Of a stretch of DNA of 64,000 nucleotides, positions 18,044 through 26,021 are shown piece after piece; the stretch's first letter is position 1, and every line of letters starts with the position of its first letter. The DNA is from Lysobacter silvisoli (GTDB lineage Bacteria; Pseudomonadota; Gammaproteobacteria; Xanthomonadales; Xanthomonadaceae). Both the position numbers and the translations under genes were made by a program. Location: the NCBI RefSeq assembly GCF_003382365.1, contig NZ_QTSU01000001.1, positions 372,001 through 436,000 on the forward strand. The letters run 5' to 3'. The notes beneath the pieces are model-generated. The model searched no databases and had not been told where the DNA came from. It saw only the letters and a program-made list of their open reading frames with translations.

Positions 18044-19867
18044 ATGCGCCGCGCATTCTGGTGTCTATGGGCGCTGGCCTTCGCGTTCAAGGCGGCCATC
18101 GCCGCGCGCCTGCCGTTGTTCGTGGACGAGGCCTTCTACTGGTGGGAAAGCCGCCATCCCGCCGCGGCCTATTCCGACCTGCCCGGGCTCACCGCCTGGC
18201 TGGCGCGGCTGGGCACGGGCCTGGGCGGCGAGCACCCGCTGGCGCTGCGCGCGCCGTTCCTGCTGATCGCCGCGGCGCTGCCGTTGCTGGTGCGGCGCAT
18301 CGCCGCGCGCGAGTACGGCGAACGCGCCGGCAGCATCGCCGGCTGCTTCGCGATCCTGCTGCCCTTGGGCGGCACGCTGGGACTGCTGGCGTTGCCGGAC
18401 GTGGCGATGACCCTGGCCACGGTGCTGTGCGTGGACGCGGGCGCGCGCCTGCTGCGCGGCGTCAGCGCCGGCGCCGCGCTGGAATTGGCGGCGGGCCTGG
18501 CCATCGGCGCGCTCAGCCATTACCGCTTCGCTGCGGTGATCGGCATCGGTTTTCTGGCGCTGCTGTCGCTGCCCGCCGGCCGCCGCGCGCTGCGCGATCC
18601 GCGCAGCATGATCGCCATCGCCATCGGCGCCGCGGCCTGGGCGCCGCTGGTGTGGTGGAACCTGGAGAACGCCGACGCGGGCTTGCGCTTCCAATTGGTC
18701 GACCGCCATCCCTGGGCCTTCCATGCCGACGGTTTGTGGTTCGTCGCGATCCAGGCGGTGCTGGTCACGCCGCCGTTGTTGTGGGCGCTGGCGCAGGCCG
18801 CTTGGCGCGGCCGCGACGACCGCGCCGAGGCCACGCGCTATTTCGCCCGCCTCGGCGGCTGGGTGGTGCTGGGCTTCTTCGCCCTGGGCTTCTTCGCCGA
18901 TCGCGACCGGGTCAGTTTCCACTGGCCGCTGCCGGGCTACTACGCCCTGCTGCCGCTGCTGCCGGCGGTGCTGGACGGCTGGCCGCGCTGGGCGCGCCGT
19001 CTGAGCTGGATCGCCGCGCTGCTGGCTCTGCTGTCCACGCTGGGCTATTACGTGGCGGTGTCGGTGCCCAGCGTGCGCGCGCTGAGCGCGGCGGAAAAGT
19101 GGTACCCGTCCAACTTCGCCGGTTGGGACGAACTGGCCCGGCGCGTGCGCGAGCGCCAGGCGCGCATGCCCGCGGGCACGCGCGTGCTCGCCGACAACTT
19201 CAAGCTCGGCGCCGAGCTGGGTTTCGCCCTGGGCGATGCGCGCATTGCGGTGCTGGACCATCCCTTGAACCACAAGCACGGCCGCGCGCCGCAACTGCGC
19301 TTGTGGGGCCTGCACAGCGACGGCGGCCGCGACTGGGACGCGCGGCCCACGCTGTTGGTGGTCGGCGCCACCGACGTGGAATACAAGCATCTGCTCGACC
19401 GCTACCAGACGCTGTGCGCGCTGCTGGGTCCGTTGCCGCCGCCCGAGGCGATCAACATCGATCACGGCCGTCAGCGCTTCCTGCTGTTCGCGCTGGACCG
19501 GCCGCGCAGCGGCGACTGCACCGCGCCGGCGATGGCCTGGATCGATGCGCCTCTGCCGCGCAGCGAACTCGGCCGCCGTTTCGCATTGCGCGGTTGGGCG
19601 TTCAAGGACGGCGTGGGCGTGGCCCGGGTGGAGGCGACGCTGGACGGCCGCGTCGTGGGCGAACTGCGTTACGGCCTGCCGCGGCCCGACGCGGCTGCGT
19701 ATTGGGCGCGCTCGCGCGATGCGCAGCAGCCGAACGTGGGGTTCGAAGGCGAGATTGCGCTGGACGCGAGCGTCGCGCCGGGCCGGCATTGGCTGGGCCT
19801 GCGCCTGCATGGCCGCGACGGCAGCGTCGAGGATTGGCCGCAGCAGCCGGTGCAATTGCGCGACTGA
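18044..19867 (+). CDS. GT39-family membrane glycosyltransferase with C-terminal beta-sandwich-like extension
   Basis: This 607-residue protein has a polytopic N-terminal half starting with a signal-anchor, then the first-loop acidic motif FVDEAFYWWESRHP, typical of the PMT/ArnT superfamily (GT39), which moves sugars from polyprenyl-phosphate to lipids or proteins outside the membrane. About ten hydrophobic segments extend to around residue 365. A periplasmic portion follows, and the last about 95 residues (from FALRGWAFKDGVGV on) look like an Ig-like beta-sandwich rather than a transferase domain. The acceptor is unknown. The ATG at 18044 is preferred to one at 17987 because the intervening residues are polar and unlike the family. 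It is divergent from the MoxR operon. Confidence 0.82.
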   Translation: MRRAFWCLWALAFAFKAAIAARLPLFVDEAFYWWESRHPAAAYSDLPGLTAWLARLGTGLGGEHPLALRAPFLLIAAALPLLVRRIAAREYGERAGSIAGCFAILLPLGGTLGLLALPDVAMTLATVLCVDAGARLLRGVSAGAALELAAGLAIGALSHYRFAAVIGIGFLALLSLPAGRRALRDPRSMIAIAIGAAAWAPLVWWNLENADAGLRFQLVDRHPWAFHADGLWFVAIQAVLVTPPLLWALAQAAWRGRDDRAEATRYFARLGGWVVLGFFALGFFADRDRVSFHWPLPGYYALLPLLPAVLDGWPRWARRLSWIAALLALLSTLGYYVAVSVPSVRALSAAEKWYPSNFAGWDELARRVRERQARMPAGTRVLADNFKLGAELGFALGDARIAVLDHPLNHKHGRAPQLRLWGLHSDGGRDWDARPTLLVVGATDVEYKHLLDRYQTLCALLGPLPPPEAINIDHGRQRFLLFALDRPRSGDCTAPAMAWIDAPLPRSELGRRFALRGWAFKDGVGVARVEATLDGRVVGELRYGLPRPDAAAYWARSRDAQQPNVGFEGEIALDASVAPGRHWLGLRLHGRDGSVEDWPQQPVQLRD

Positions 19868-19903
19868 CAGGCGGATGCGCTCGCGCGCGTCCGCCCGCAA
19901 AAC

Positions 19904-20422
19904 TTATTCCTGCGGCACCACGTTGACGTAGCCGCCGGCCGCCGCCACCGCGGCCCAGAATTCGGGCTTCTTCTTGAACGCGCGATCGAGCAGGCGCTCG
20001 CCGCCGGCGCGGTCGCCGTTCATCAGGTAATAGGCGCCGATCTCGGCCAGTTGGGTCGAGTCGTTGGGATTGGCGTCGGCGTAGCTTTGCAGCAGCGGCC
20101 TGGCGCGTTCCCATTCGCCGGCTTCGCGGTAGACCCGGCCGATGCGGAACAGGTCGCTGCTTTCCGGGTCGTCGGCCAGGATCGCGTCGAAGATCGCCTG
20201 ACCCTCGGCCTTCTGTCCGCCCAGGTAGTAGACGCGGCCGATGGCGATGCGCTCCCAACTGCCCTTGCCGGCCAGGGTCTTGGCGGTTTGCAGCAGCGCG
20301 TTGGCCGCCTCTTGCGGCGCGCGTTCGCGATAGGAGGGCGTGGCCGCCTTTTGCGCGGCGTAGCCCACCGCGATGCCCGAGACGAACAACACCCCCGCGA
20401 CCGCTGCGGTACGGATCTTCAT
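19904..20422 (-). CDS. TPR-repeat protein with N-terminal membrane anchor
   Basis: This 172-residue protein begins with one hydrophobic segment (about 5-24, VAGVLFVSGIAVGYAA), probably a signal anchor, and then contains about three tetratricopeptide repeats between residues 50 and 155 (for example RIGRVYREAGEWERARPLLQ and EIGAYYLMNGDRAGGERLLD). TPR arrays bind other proteins; the partner is unknown. It lies 49 bp upstream of maf on the same strand and 36 bp from the convergent GT39 gene. The family is otherwise unnamed to me. Confidence 0.75.
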   Translation of the reverse strand: MKIRTAAVAGVLFVSGIAVGYAAQKAATPSYRERAPQEAANALLQTAKTLAGKGSWERIAIGRVYYLGGQKAEGQAIFDAILADDPESSDLFRIGRVYREAGEWERARPLLQSYADANPNDSTQLAEIGAYYLMNGDRAGGERLLDRAFKKKPEFWAAVAAAGGYVNVVPQE

Positions 20423-20471
20423 GCTGGTTTTCCCCCTGTTGGAGGCGCCAGCATAGCCAAGCCCGCCGCGC

Positions 20472-21044
20472 TCAGGGCAGGGCGTAGCCGGCGGCGCGCA
20501 GCAATTTCGCCGTGGCGATCAGCGGCAGGCCGATCAGGGCGCTGGGGTCCTGGTTGTCGATGGCCTCGAACAGGGCGATGCCCAGGCCTTCGGACTTGAA
20601 GCTGCCGGCGCAGTCGTAGGGCTGCTCGGCGTCGACATAGCGCTCGATCTCGGCCACCGACAGCTCGCGAAAGCGCACCACCGTGGTGTCCAGGGTCTGC
20701 CGCGAGGGCTGGCCGGCGCGGGCCAGGCACAGGCCGGTCAGAAAGCGCACCTCGCGCCCGGACATGGCCTGCAGCTGGGCGATGGCGCCGGCGCGGCCGC
20801 CGGGCTTGCCGATCGGGCGGCCGTCGAACTCGGCGACCTGGTCCGAGCCCAGCACCCAGGCCTGCGGCGCGCGCGCGGCCACGTCCTCGGCCTTGGCCAC
20901 GGCCAGGCGCAGGGCCAGCTCGGCCGGCGCCTCGCCCGGCCGCGGGGTCTCGTCGACCTCGGGGCGGGCGGTGGCGAAGGACAGCCGCAGGCGCTGCAGC
21001 AGCTCGCGCCGGTAGGCGGAGGTGGAGGCTAGGATCAGTTCCAT
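20472..21044 (-). CDS. Maf/YceF nucleoside triphosphate pyrophosphatase
   Basis: This 190-residue protein opens with MELILASTSAYRRELLQRL, the Maf signature SxSxxR, followed by DETPRPGE and SDQVAEFDG and ends with GLPL. Maf proteins hydrolyse modified or canonical NTPs to NMPs to keep the pool clean. Within the family the YceF group acts on 7-methyl-GTP; the position next to yceD-rpmF in the opposite strand matches the yceF-yceD-rpmF neighbourhood of E. coli, so the YceF-type activity is favoured. The start at 21044 was chosen by family alignment. Confidence 0.88.
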   Translation of the reverse strand: MELILASTSAYRRELLQRLRLSFATARPEVDETPRPGEAPAELALRLAVAKAEDVAARAPQAWVLGSDQVAEFDGRPIGKPGGRAGAIAQLQAMSGREVRFLTGLCLARAGQPSRQTLDTTVVRFRELSVAEIERYVDAEQPYDCAGSFKSEGLGIALFEAIDNQDPSALIGLPLIATAKLLRAAGYALP

Positions 21045-21049
21045 AAGAA

Positions 21050-21406
21050 TCAGCCCAGGCGGGCGCGCTCGATCTGGTGCAACTGCTGGTCGATGCGCTG
21101 GCGGGCGTGGTCGATCTGGGCCCTGACCTCGTCCAGCTGGCTCAGGCTGGCGGTGCGGCCGTGGTCGCGCAGCCACAGGCGCTGGCGCAGCATCTCGCGC
21201 ATGGCCTCGCCGACCGGGTCCAGGCTGTCGTCGCCGGTGACGGCCTCGATCTCGTTGCGGGCGTCGCGCAGGCGCGCCTCCAGGGCGTCGGCGGCGTCCA
21301 GCAGCTCGCGCACCGCGCGCTGGCGGCGGGCGGGGCCGCGGCTCAAGCTGAACGCGATCGCGGCGGCCGCCAGGACGGCCAGGAGCAGGATCAGGGCGGT
21401 GGTCAC
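21050..21406 (-). CDS. small membrane-anchored coiled-coil protein
   Basis: This 118-residue protein has one N-terminal transmembrane helix (about 3-22, LILLLAVLAAAAIAFSL) and a cytoplasmic or periplasmic helical region with heptad-like Leu/Ala spacing (from RELLDAADALEARLRDARNEI to QLHQIERARLG). I recognise no named family. Its stop lies 5 bases before the maf start, so it forms a two- or three-gene operon with maf and the TPR protein, divergent from yceD. Confidence 0.65.
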   Translation of the reverse strand: MTTALILLLAVLAAAAIAFSLSRGPARRQRAVRELLDAADALEARLRDARNEIEAVTGDDSLDPVGEAMREMLRQRLWLRDHGRTASLSQLDEVRAQIDHARQRIDQQLHQIERARLG

Positions 21407-21505
21407 GGGCGATCGGTCGGGCGTGGGGCCGGGCAGGGACGAAACCCCGAGTCTGAGGCCGCGGCCGGGGCGGCGGCAAATCGCCGCCGGGGCGGGCTTT
21501 CCGGT

Positions 21506-21534
21506 TTGACATCAGAGGCTTGGGTCTCTAACAT
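21506..21534 (+). promoter_or_regulatory. sigma-70 promoter of the yceD-rpmF-fab cluster
   Basis: A consensus -35 TTGACA (21506-21511) and a -10 TAACAT (21529-21534) are separated by exactly 17 bases. A start of transcription about 7 bases after the -10 would fall near 21541, only about four bases before the ATG at 21545. Confidence 0.8.
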
Positions 21535-21544
21535 TCCGCGGCTT

Positions 21545-22072
21545 ATGTCAGCGGACGTGCCAGCGGGGCGGGTGCCCGAGGTTCTCGATGCCTGGCGCCT
21601 GGTGGCCGCAAGGCGCGGCGTCGCAGGGCGCGTGCCGCTGGCGTCGCTGACCCGGCTGCAGGGCAGCCTGCTCGATACCGAGGGTGACGTGACGTTCTCG
21701 CTGGATTTCGGCAGCGACGAACTGCAGGTGCCCTACGTCGAGCTCAAGGCCGAAGCCGAGCTGCCGCTGCTGTGTCAGCGCAGCCTGGAACGCTTCCTGC
21801 TGCCGGTGCGCATCGTGCAGCGTCTGGGCTTGATCCGCGATGAGGCGGACGAGGCCGCGCTGCCGCCGGGCTACGAGCCGTTGCTGATGCCGGAAGACGG
21901 CATGCTGCGGACCGTGGAACTGGTCGAGGACGAATTGATCCTCGCCGTACCGGTGGTGCCGATGGCACCGGGTTCGGAGGCGGTGGAGCAGGAATGGGCG
22001 GCCCCCGCGGCCGAACAGGAACGCGCCAACCCTTTCGCGGCCTTGTCGGCGCTGAAGAACAAATCGAATTGA
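21545..22072 (+). CDS. yceD: YceD/DUF177 large-subunit rRNA accumulation protein
   Basis: This 175-residue protein matches the YceD (DUF177) family, found across bacteria and plastids directly upstream of rpmF and needed for normal 23S rRNA accumulation. The conserved part spans FSLDFGSD through [15 protein letters not shown], and a C-terminal segment [10 protein letters not shown] closely matches the family end. The start ATG lies about 11 bases downstream of a consensus -10 box, so the transcript may be leaderless or nearly so; the alternative in-frame GTG codons at 21557 and 21572 would shorten the family N-terminus. rpmF follows after 67 bp. Confidence 0.9.
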   Translation: MSADVPAGRVPEVLDAWRLVAARRGVAGRVPLASLTRLQGSLLDTEGDVTFSLDFGSDELQVPYVELKAEAELPLLCQRSLERFLLPVRIVQRLGLIRDEADEAALPPGYEPLLMPEDGMLRTVELVEDELILAVPVVPMAPGSEAVEQEWAAPAAEQERANPFAALSALKNKSN

Positions 22073-22139
22073 TCCACCGGGGCGCGGCGGTTACCGACGG
22101 CGCTCCAATAGTTTCCACAGTTTCTCTTGGAGCAAGACC

Positions 22140-22334
22140 ATGGCTGTCCAGAAGTCCCGCGTTTCCCCGTCCCGCCGCGGCCAGCGCCGCTCGCACGACG
22201 CCCTGACCAGCAAGCAGCTGGCCACCGATCCGACCACCGGCGAGACCCACCTGCGCCACCACGTCACCGCCGACGGTTACTACCGCGGCAAGAAGGTGAT
22301 CAACACCCAGTCCAAGGTCGTCGACGAAGAGTAA
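22140..22334 (+). CDS. rpmF: 50S ribosomal protein L32
   Basis: L32 (64 residues) opens [20 protein letters not shown], the universal start of the family, followed by the basic tail GYYRGKKVI. The zinc-binding cysteines of some L32 proteins are absent, so this is the C-minus form. It follows yceD as in most proteobacteria. Ribosome-binding site GGAG lies about 12 bases upstream (TTGGAGCAAGACC). Confidence 0.97.
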   Translation: MAVQKSRVSPSRRGQRRSHDALTSKQLATDPTTGETHLRHHVTADGYYRGKKVINTQSKVVDEE

Positions 22335-22466
22335 TCTTCGCCACGCCCGCCGTGCCGCGCGCCCGCACCTGCGGCGCGCGCAGGCGCGCCGACGCTCCTG
22401 CTGAGGACCAGCACGCGCCTTACCGGCGCGAGGACTTGCGGCCGTAACGGCGGGGCTTTGCATTGC

Positions 22467-22487
22467 ACCGCCAGCGCGGCTGGCGGT
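22467..22487. promoter_or_regulatory. perfect 9-bp palindrome upstream of fabH
   Basis: ACCGCCAGC-gcg-GCTGGCGGT forms a perfect inverted repeat 31 bases before the fabH ATG. There is no T tract, so it is unlike a terminator; it may be an operator or an RNA hairpin in the leader. The 184-bp rpmF-fabH gap holds no gene; in E. coli and many relatives plsX would be here. Confidence 0.4.
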
Positions 22488-22518
22488 TCGACTGGCGCGG
22501 TTCCGCAGCGGAGTGGTG

Positions 22519-23514
22519 ATGACTGAGCAACGCAAGCAAGACAGGATCTTTTCCCGCATCGCGGGCACCGGCAGCTACCTGCCGGAAAAGGTCCTGACCA
22601 ACGAAGACCTGTCCAAGATCGTCGATACCAGCGACGAATGGATCGCGGCCCGCACCGGCATCCGCGAGCGTCATGTCGCCGCCGAAGGCGAAACCACCGT
22701 CGACCTGGCCTACCACGCCTCGCTGCGTGCGATGGAAGCCGCCGGCGTGACCGCCGACCAGATCGACCTGATCGTGATGGGCACCACCACGCCCGACCTG
22801 ATCTTCCCGTCCAGCGCCTGCCTGCTGCAGCACCGCCTGGGCGCCAACGGCTGCCCCGCCTTCGACGTCAACGCCGCCTGCTCGGGCTTCGTTTACGCGC
22901 TGACCGTGGCCGACAAGTTCATCCTGTCCGGCGCGGCCAAGACTGTGCTGGTGGTGGGCTCGGAAACCCTGACCCGCATGATCGACTGGACCGACCGCGG
23001 CACCTGCGTGCTGTTCGGCGACGGCGCCGGCGCGGTCGTGCTCAAGGCCGACAGCGAGACCGGCATCCTCAGCACCCACCTGCACGCCGACGGCGGCAAG
23101 AAGGAACTGCTGTGGAACCCGGTGGGCGTGTCGGTCGGCTTCAAGCCGGAGCTGGAGAACGCCGGCGTGAAGGTGCTGATGACCGGCAACGAGGTGTTCA
23201 AGCACGCGGTGAAGGCGCTGGACAGCCTGGTCGACGAGACCCTGGCCGCCAACGACCTGGACCGCCACGACATCGACTGGCTGATTCCGCACCAGGCCAA
23301 CCTGCGCATCATCGAAGCCACGGCCAAGCGCCTGGACATGCCGATGGAGCGCGTGATCGTGACCGTCGACCGCCACGGCAACACCTCGTCGGGCTCGGTG
23401 CCGCTGGCGCTGGACGAAGCGGTGCGCTCGGGCCGCGTGCGGCGCGGCCAGCTGCTGCTGCTGGAAGCTTTCGGCGGCGGTTTCACCTGGGGCTCGGCGC
23501 TGATCCGCTACTGA
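22519..23514 (+). CDS. fabH: beta-ketoacyl-ACP synthase III
   Basis: FabH (331 residues) starts fatty-acid synthesis by condensing an acyl-CoA primer with malonyl-ACP. The Cys-His-Asn triad is visible: Cys121 in NAACSGF, His258 in LIPHQANLR and Asn288 in RHGNTSSG. Length is that of E. coli FabH plus a short N-terminal extension. Three in-frame starts stand together (GTG 22513, GTG 22516, ATG 22519); the ATG is chosen because GCGGAG at 22508-22513 then has sensible spacing. It is followed by a strong terminator, so fabH can be expressed separately from fabD downstream. Confidence 0.96.
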   Translation: MTEQRKQDRIFSRIAGTGSYLPEKVLTNEDLSKIVDTSDEWIAARTGIRERHVAAEGETTVDLAYHASLRAMEAAGVTADQIDLIVMGTTTPDLIFPSSACLLQHRLGANGCPAFDVNAACSGFVYALTVADKFILSGAAKTVLVVGSETLTRMIDWTDRGTCVLFGDGAGAVVLKADSETGILSTHLHADGGKKELLWNPVGVSVGFKPELENAGVKVLMTGNEVFKHAVKALDSLVDETLAANDLDRHDIDWLIPHQANLRIIEATAKRLDMPMERVIVTVDRHGNTSSGSVPLALDEAVRSGRVRRGQLLLLEAFGGGFTWGSALIRY

Positions 23515-23538
23515 TCCGCCGCGCCTGTGCGATATCGA

Positions 23539-23570
23539 AACGCGCCCGGTGTTCCGGGCGCGTTTTTTTT
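23539..23570 (+). terminator. Rho-independent terminator after fabH
   Basis: An 11-bp stem AACGCGCCCGG/CCGGGCGCGTT with a 4-base loop is followed by eight T residues, 24 bases after the fabH stop. It should separate yceD-rpmF-fabH transcripts from the fabD-onward genes at least partly. Confidence 0.88.
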
Positions 23571-23695
23571 CGCCTGCGCGCAGGGCGCGACTGCCGCAAC
23601 GCGTCACGATACGCGCGGGTACAGACGCTGACGGCGTTTGCCTCGTATCATGCCGGTCCGTTATTCGCTTGGACCGGCGCTCGCGCCACGACTCG

Positions 23696-24637
23696 ATGAG
23701 CCAAACCTCTCTCGCCTTCGTGTTCCCCGGACAGGGCTCGCAATCGCTGGGCATGCTGGCCGAGTTGGCCGAGCTGCACCCGTCGGTGCGCGAGACCTTC
23801 GCCGAAGCCAGCGACGGCGCCGGCGTGGACCTGTGGGCGCTGAGCCAGGGCGGCCCCGAGGACATGCTCAACCGCACCGAATACACCCAGCCGGCGCTGC
23901 TGGCCGCGGGCGTGGCGGTGTGGCGCCTGTGGCAGTCGCGCGGCGGCGCGCGTGCGGCCGTGCTGGCCGGCCACAGCCTGGGCGAGTACACCGCCCTGGT
24001 CGCGGCGCAGGCCTTGTCGCTGAAGGACGCCGCGCATCTGGTGCGCCTGCGCGGTCAGTTCATGCAGGACGCCGTGCCCGCGGGCAGCGGCGCCATGGCG
24101 GCCGTGCTCGGCGCCGAAGACGCGCTGGTCGAGGACGTCTGCGCCGCGGTCTCCGGCAAGGAAGTCGTGGTGCCGGCCAACTACAACTCGCCGGGCCAGA
24201 TCGTGATCGGCGGTCACGCCGGCGCGGTCGATGCCGCGCTGACCCAGCTGGCCGAGCGCGGCGTGCGCAAGGCGGTCAAGCTGGCCGTGAGCGTGCCCTC
24301 GCACACCCCGCTGATGCGCGATGCCGCCAACCGTCTGGCCGAAGCCATGGCCGGTCTGGCCTGGCAGGCGCCGGCGCTGCCGGTGGTGCAGAACGTCGAC
24401 GCCCAGGCGCACGATCAGGTCGAGGCGATCCGCGATGCGCTGGTGCGCCAGCTCTACCTGCCCGTGCAGTGGACCGGCTGCGTGCAGGCCCTCGCCGCGC
24501 GCGGCGTCACCCGCGTCGGCGAATGCGGCCCCGGCAAGGTGCTGGCCGGCTTGGTCAAGCGCATCGACAAGTCGCTGGATGCGCGCCCCCTGGGCGGCGT
24601 GGGCGATTTCGACGCCGCCCTGGCCGACTGGGCCTGA
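23696..24637 (+). CDS. fabD: malonyl-CoA:ACP transacylase
   Basis: FabD (313 residues) loads malonyl groups onto ACP. FVFPGQGSQSLGM lies at 8-20 and the nucleophile elbow GHSLGEYTAL has Ser94. The catalytic His is in VPSHTPLM near residue 203, and the arginine that holds the malonyl carboxylate is in LVRLRGQFMQ near residue 119. An ATG start gives the normal length. Upstream, a putative -10 TATCAT near 23646 suggests a separate promoter after the fabH terminator. fabG follows after 122 bp. Confidence 0.96.
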   Translation: MSQTSLAFVFPGQGSQSLGMLAELAELHPSVRETFAEASDGAGVDLWALSQGGPEDMLNRTEYTQPALLAAGVAVWRLWQSRGGARAAVLAGHSLGEYTALVAAQALSLKDAAHLVRLRGQFMQDAVPAGSGAMAAVLGAEDALVEDVCAAVSGKEVVVPANYNSPGQIVIGGHAGAVDAALTQLAERGVRKAVKLAVSVPSHTPLMRDAANRLAEAMAGLAWQAPALPVVQNVDAQAHDQVEAIRDALVRQLYLPVQWTGCVQALAARGVTRVGECGPGKVLAGLVKRIDKSLDARPLGGVGDFDAALADWA

Positions 24638-24759
24638 GCCCGGCCGAATCCCCTCACCGCGAGCCGCGCGGCTGCGCGTCGGGCCCGTTTCGGGCGATGA
24701 TCGCCGCCGAGGCCTGTAGCGTTCGCGCACACGTTCATACGAATCTGTAGGAGCCCCCC

Positions 24760-25506
24760 ATGAGCACTGGACCCCTCGCGGGCGAAATCGCCCTGGTCAC
24801 CGGCGCCAGCCGCGGCATCGGCGCGGCCATCGCCGACGAACTGGCCGCGCAGGGCGCGACCGTGATCGGCACCGCCACCAGCGACGCCGGCGCCGCCGCC
24901 ATCGGCGAGCGCCTGGCCGCGCACGGCGGCCACGGCCGCACCCTGGATGTGGCCGACCCGGCCTCGATCGAGGCGGTGCTCGACGGCATCGCCAAGGACA
25001 TCGGCGCGATCTCGATCCTGGTCAACAACGCCGGCATCACCCGCGACAACCTGCTGATGCGGATGAAGGACGAGGACTGGCAGGCCATCCTCGACACCAA
25101 CCTCAGCAGCGTCTACCGCACCAGCAAGGCGGTGATGCGCACGATGATGAAGGCGCGCAAGGGCCGCATCATCAATATCGCCTCGGTGGTGGGCGTGACC
25201 GGCAACGCCGGCCAGGCCAACTACGCCGCGGCCAAGGCCGGCGTGATCGCCTTCAGCAAGTCGCTGGCCAAGGAGATCGGCAGCCGCGGCGTGACCGTCA
25301 ACGTGGTCGCGCCGGGCTTCATCGACACCGACATGACCCGCTCGCTGCCCGAGGACGCCAAGAACGCCCTGTTTGGCCAGATCGCGCTGGGCCGTTTCGG
25401 CGAACCGGCCGACATCGCCCGCGCGGTGGCGTTCCTGGCCGGCCCGTCGGCGGCCTACATCACCGGCGAGACCCTGCACGTCAACGGCGGCATGTACATG
25501 CCCTAA
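24760..25506 (+). CDS. fabG: 3-oxoacyl-ACP reductase
   Basis: FabG (248 residues) is the NADPH-dependent reductase of the fatty-acid cycle. It shows the SDR cofactor motif TGASRGIG (14-21), NNAG (89-92), catalytic Ser142, Tyr155 and Lys159 (YAAAK), and ends with HVNGGMYMP as other FabG proteins do. AGGAGC precedes the ATG. It lies between fabD and acpP in the canonical order. Confidence 0.96.
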   Translation: MSTGPLAGEIALVTGASRGIGAAIADELAAQGATVIGTATSDAGAAAIGERLAAHGGHGRTLDVADPASIEAVLDGIAKDIGAISILVNNAGITRDNLLMRMKDEDWQAILDTNLSSVYRTSKAVMRTMMKARKGRIINIASVVGVTGNAGQANYAAAKAGVIAFSKSLAKEIGSRGVTVNVVAPGFIDTDMTRSLPEDAKNALFGQIALGRFGEPADIARAVAFLAGPSAAYITGETLHVNGGMYMP

Positions 25507-25634
25507 GCCGGGCAACCCTTAAGTTTGGCAAGCGTAAACGATTGAACCCAAAGGGGTTTCGCGCGAGGTAGCGCGAGCCTCCGATTCCATTAGACTATTC
25601 CATCGAAAACCCCTCCCGGGAGGAGCACAAACCC

Positions 25635-25874
25635 ATGAGCAGCATCGAAGAACGCGTCAAGAAGATCGTGGTCGAACAGCTTGGCGTTAAGGAAGAAGAA
25701 GTCACCAACAACGCTTCGTTCGTCGACGACCTCGGCGCGGATTCGCTCGACACCGTCGAGCTGGTGATGGCGCTCGAAGAAGAATTCGAGTGCGAGATCC
25801 CGGACGAAGAGGCCGAGAAGATCACCTCGGTGCAGCAGGCCATCGACTACGTCAAGGCGCACGTCAAGTCGTAA
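25635..25874 (+). CDS. acpP: acyl carrier protein
   Basis: AcpP (79 residues) is the acidic four-helix carrier of the growing acyl chain. Ser37 in [12 protein letters not shown] is the 4'-phosphopantetheine site. Sequence [19 protein letters not shown] is the recognition helix III region. The AT-richer 128-bp leader and strong AGGAG site 9 bases before ATG suit very high expression, and a separate promoter is likely (possible -10 TAGACT near 25590). Confidence 0.97.
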   Translation: MSSIEERVKKIVVEQLGVKEEEVTNNASFVDDLGADSLDTVELVMALEEEFECEIPDEEAEKITSVQQAIDYVKAHVKS

Positions 25875-25937
25875 TCGCCTCGACGGCGCGGCGGTTTCGC
25901 TAGCGCAACCGCCGATGCCGTCGGCATAACCGGACCG

Positions 25938-25965
25938 GGGCCGCATTGCGCGGCCCTGTGTTTTT
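25938..25965 (+). terminator. terminator or attenuator between acpP and fabF
   Basis: A 7-bp stem GGGCCGC/GCGGCCC (25938-25944 with 25950-25956) is followed by TGTGTTTTT. A further hairpin GGCGGTT/AACCGCC lies just upstream (about 25889-25912). Partial termination here would allow far more acpP than fabF mRNA, as seen in other bacteria. Confidence 0.65.
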
Positions 25966-26021
25966 GGGCCGGTCGATACGCCGGCGTAGCGTCGGCAGTG
26001 GAATACATAGAGGTAGCTTGC

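Noticed and set aside
18044-19867. Idea that the GT39 protein is ArnT (aminoarabinose transferase)
   Set aside because: The acidic first-loop motif is shared across the superfamily, the C-terminal domain differs, and no arn genes are nearby.
20472-21512. Longer open frame extending upstream of maf
   Set aside because: The extension is Pro/Arg-rich and overlaps the small coiled-coil gene in a different frame; the family start at 21044 is clear.
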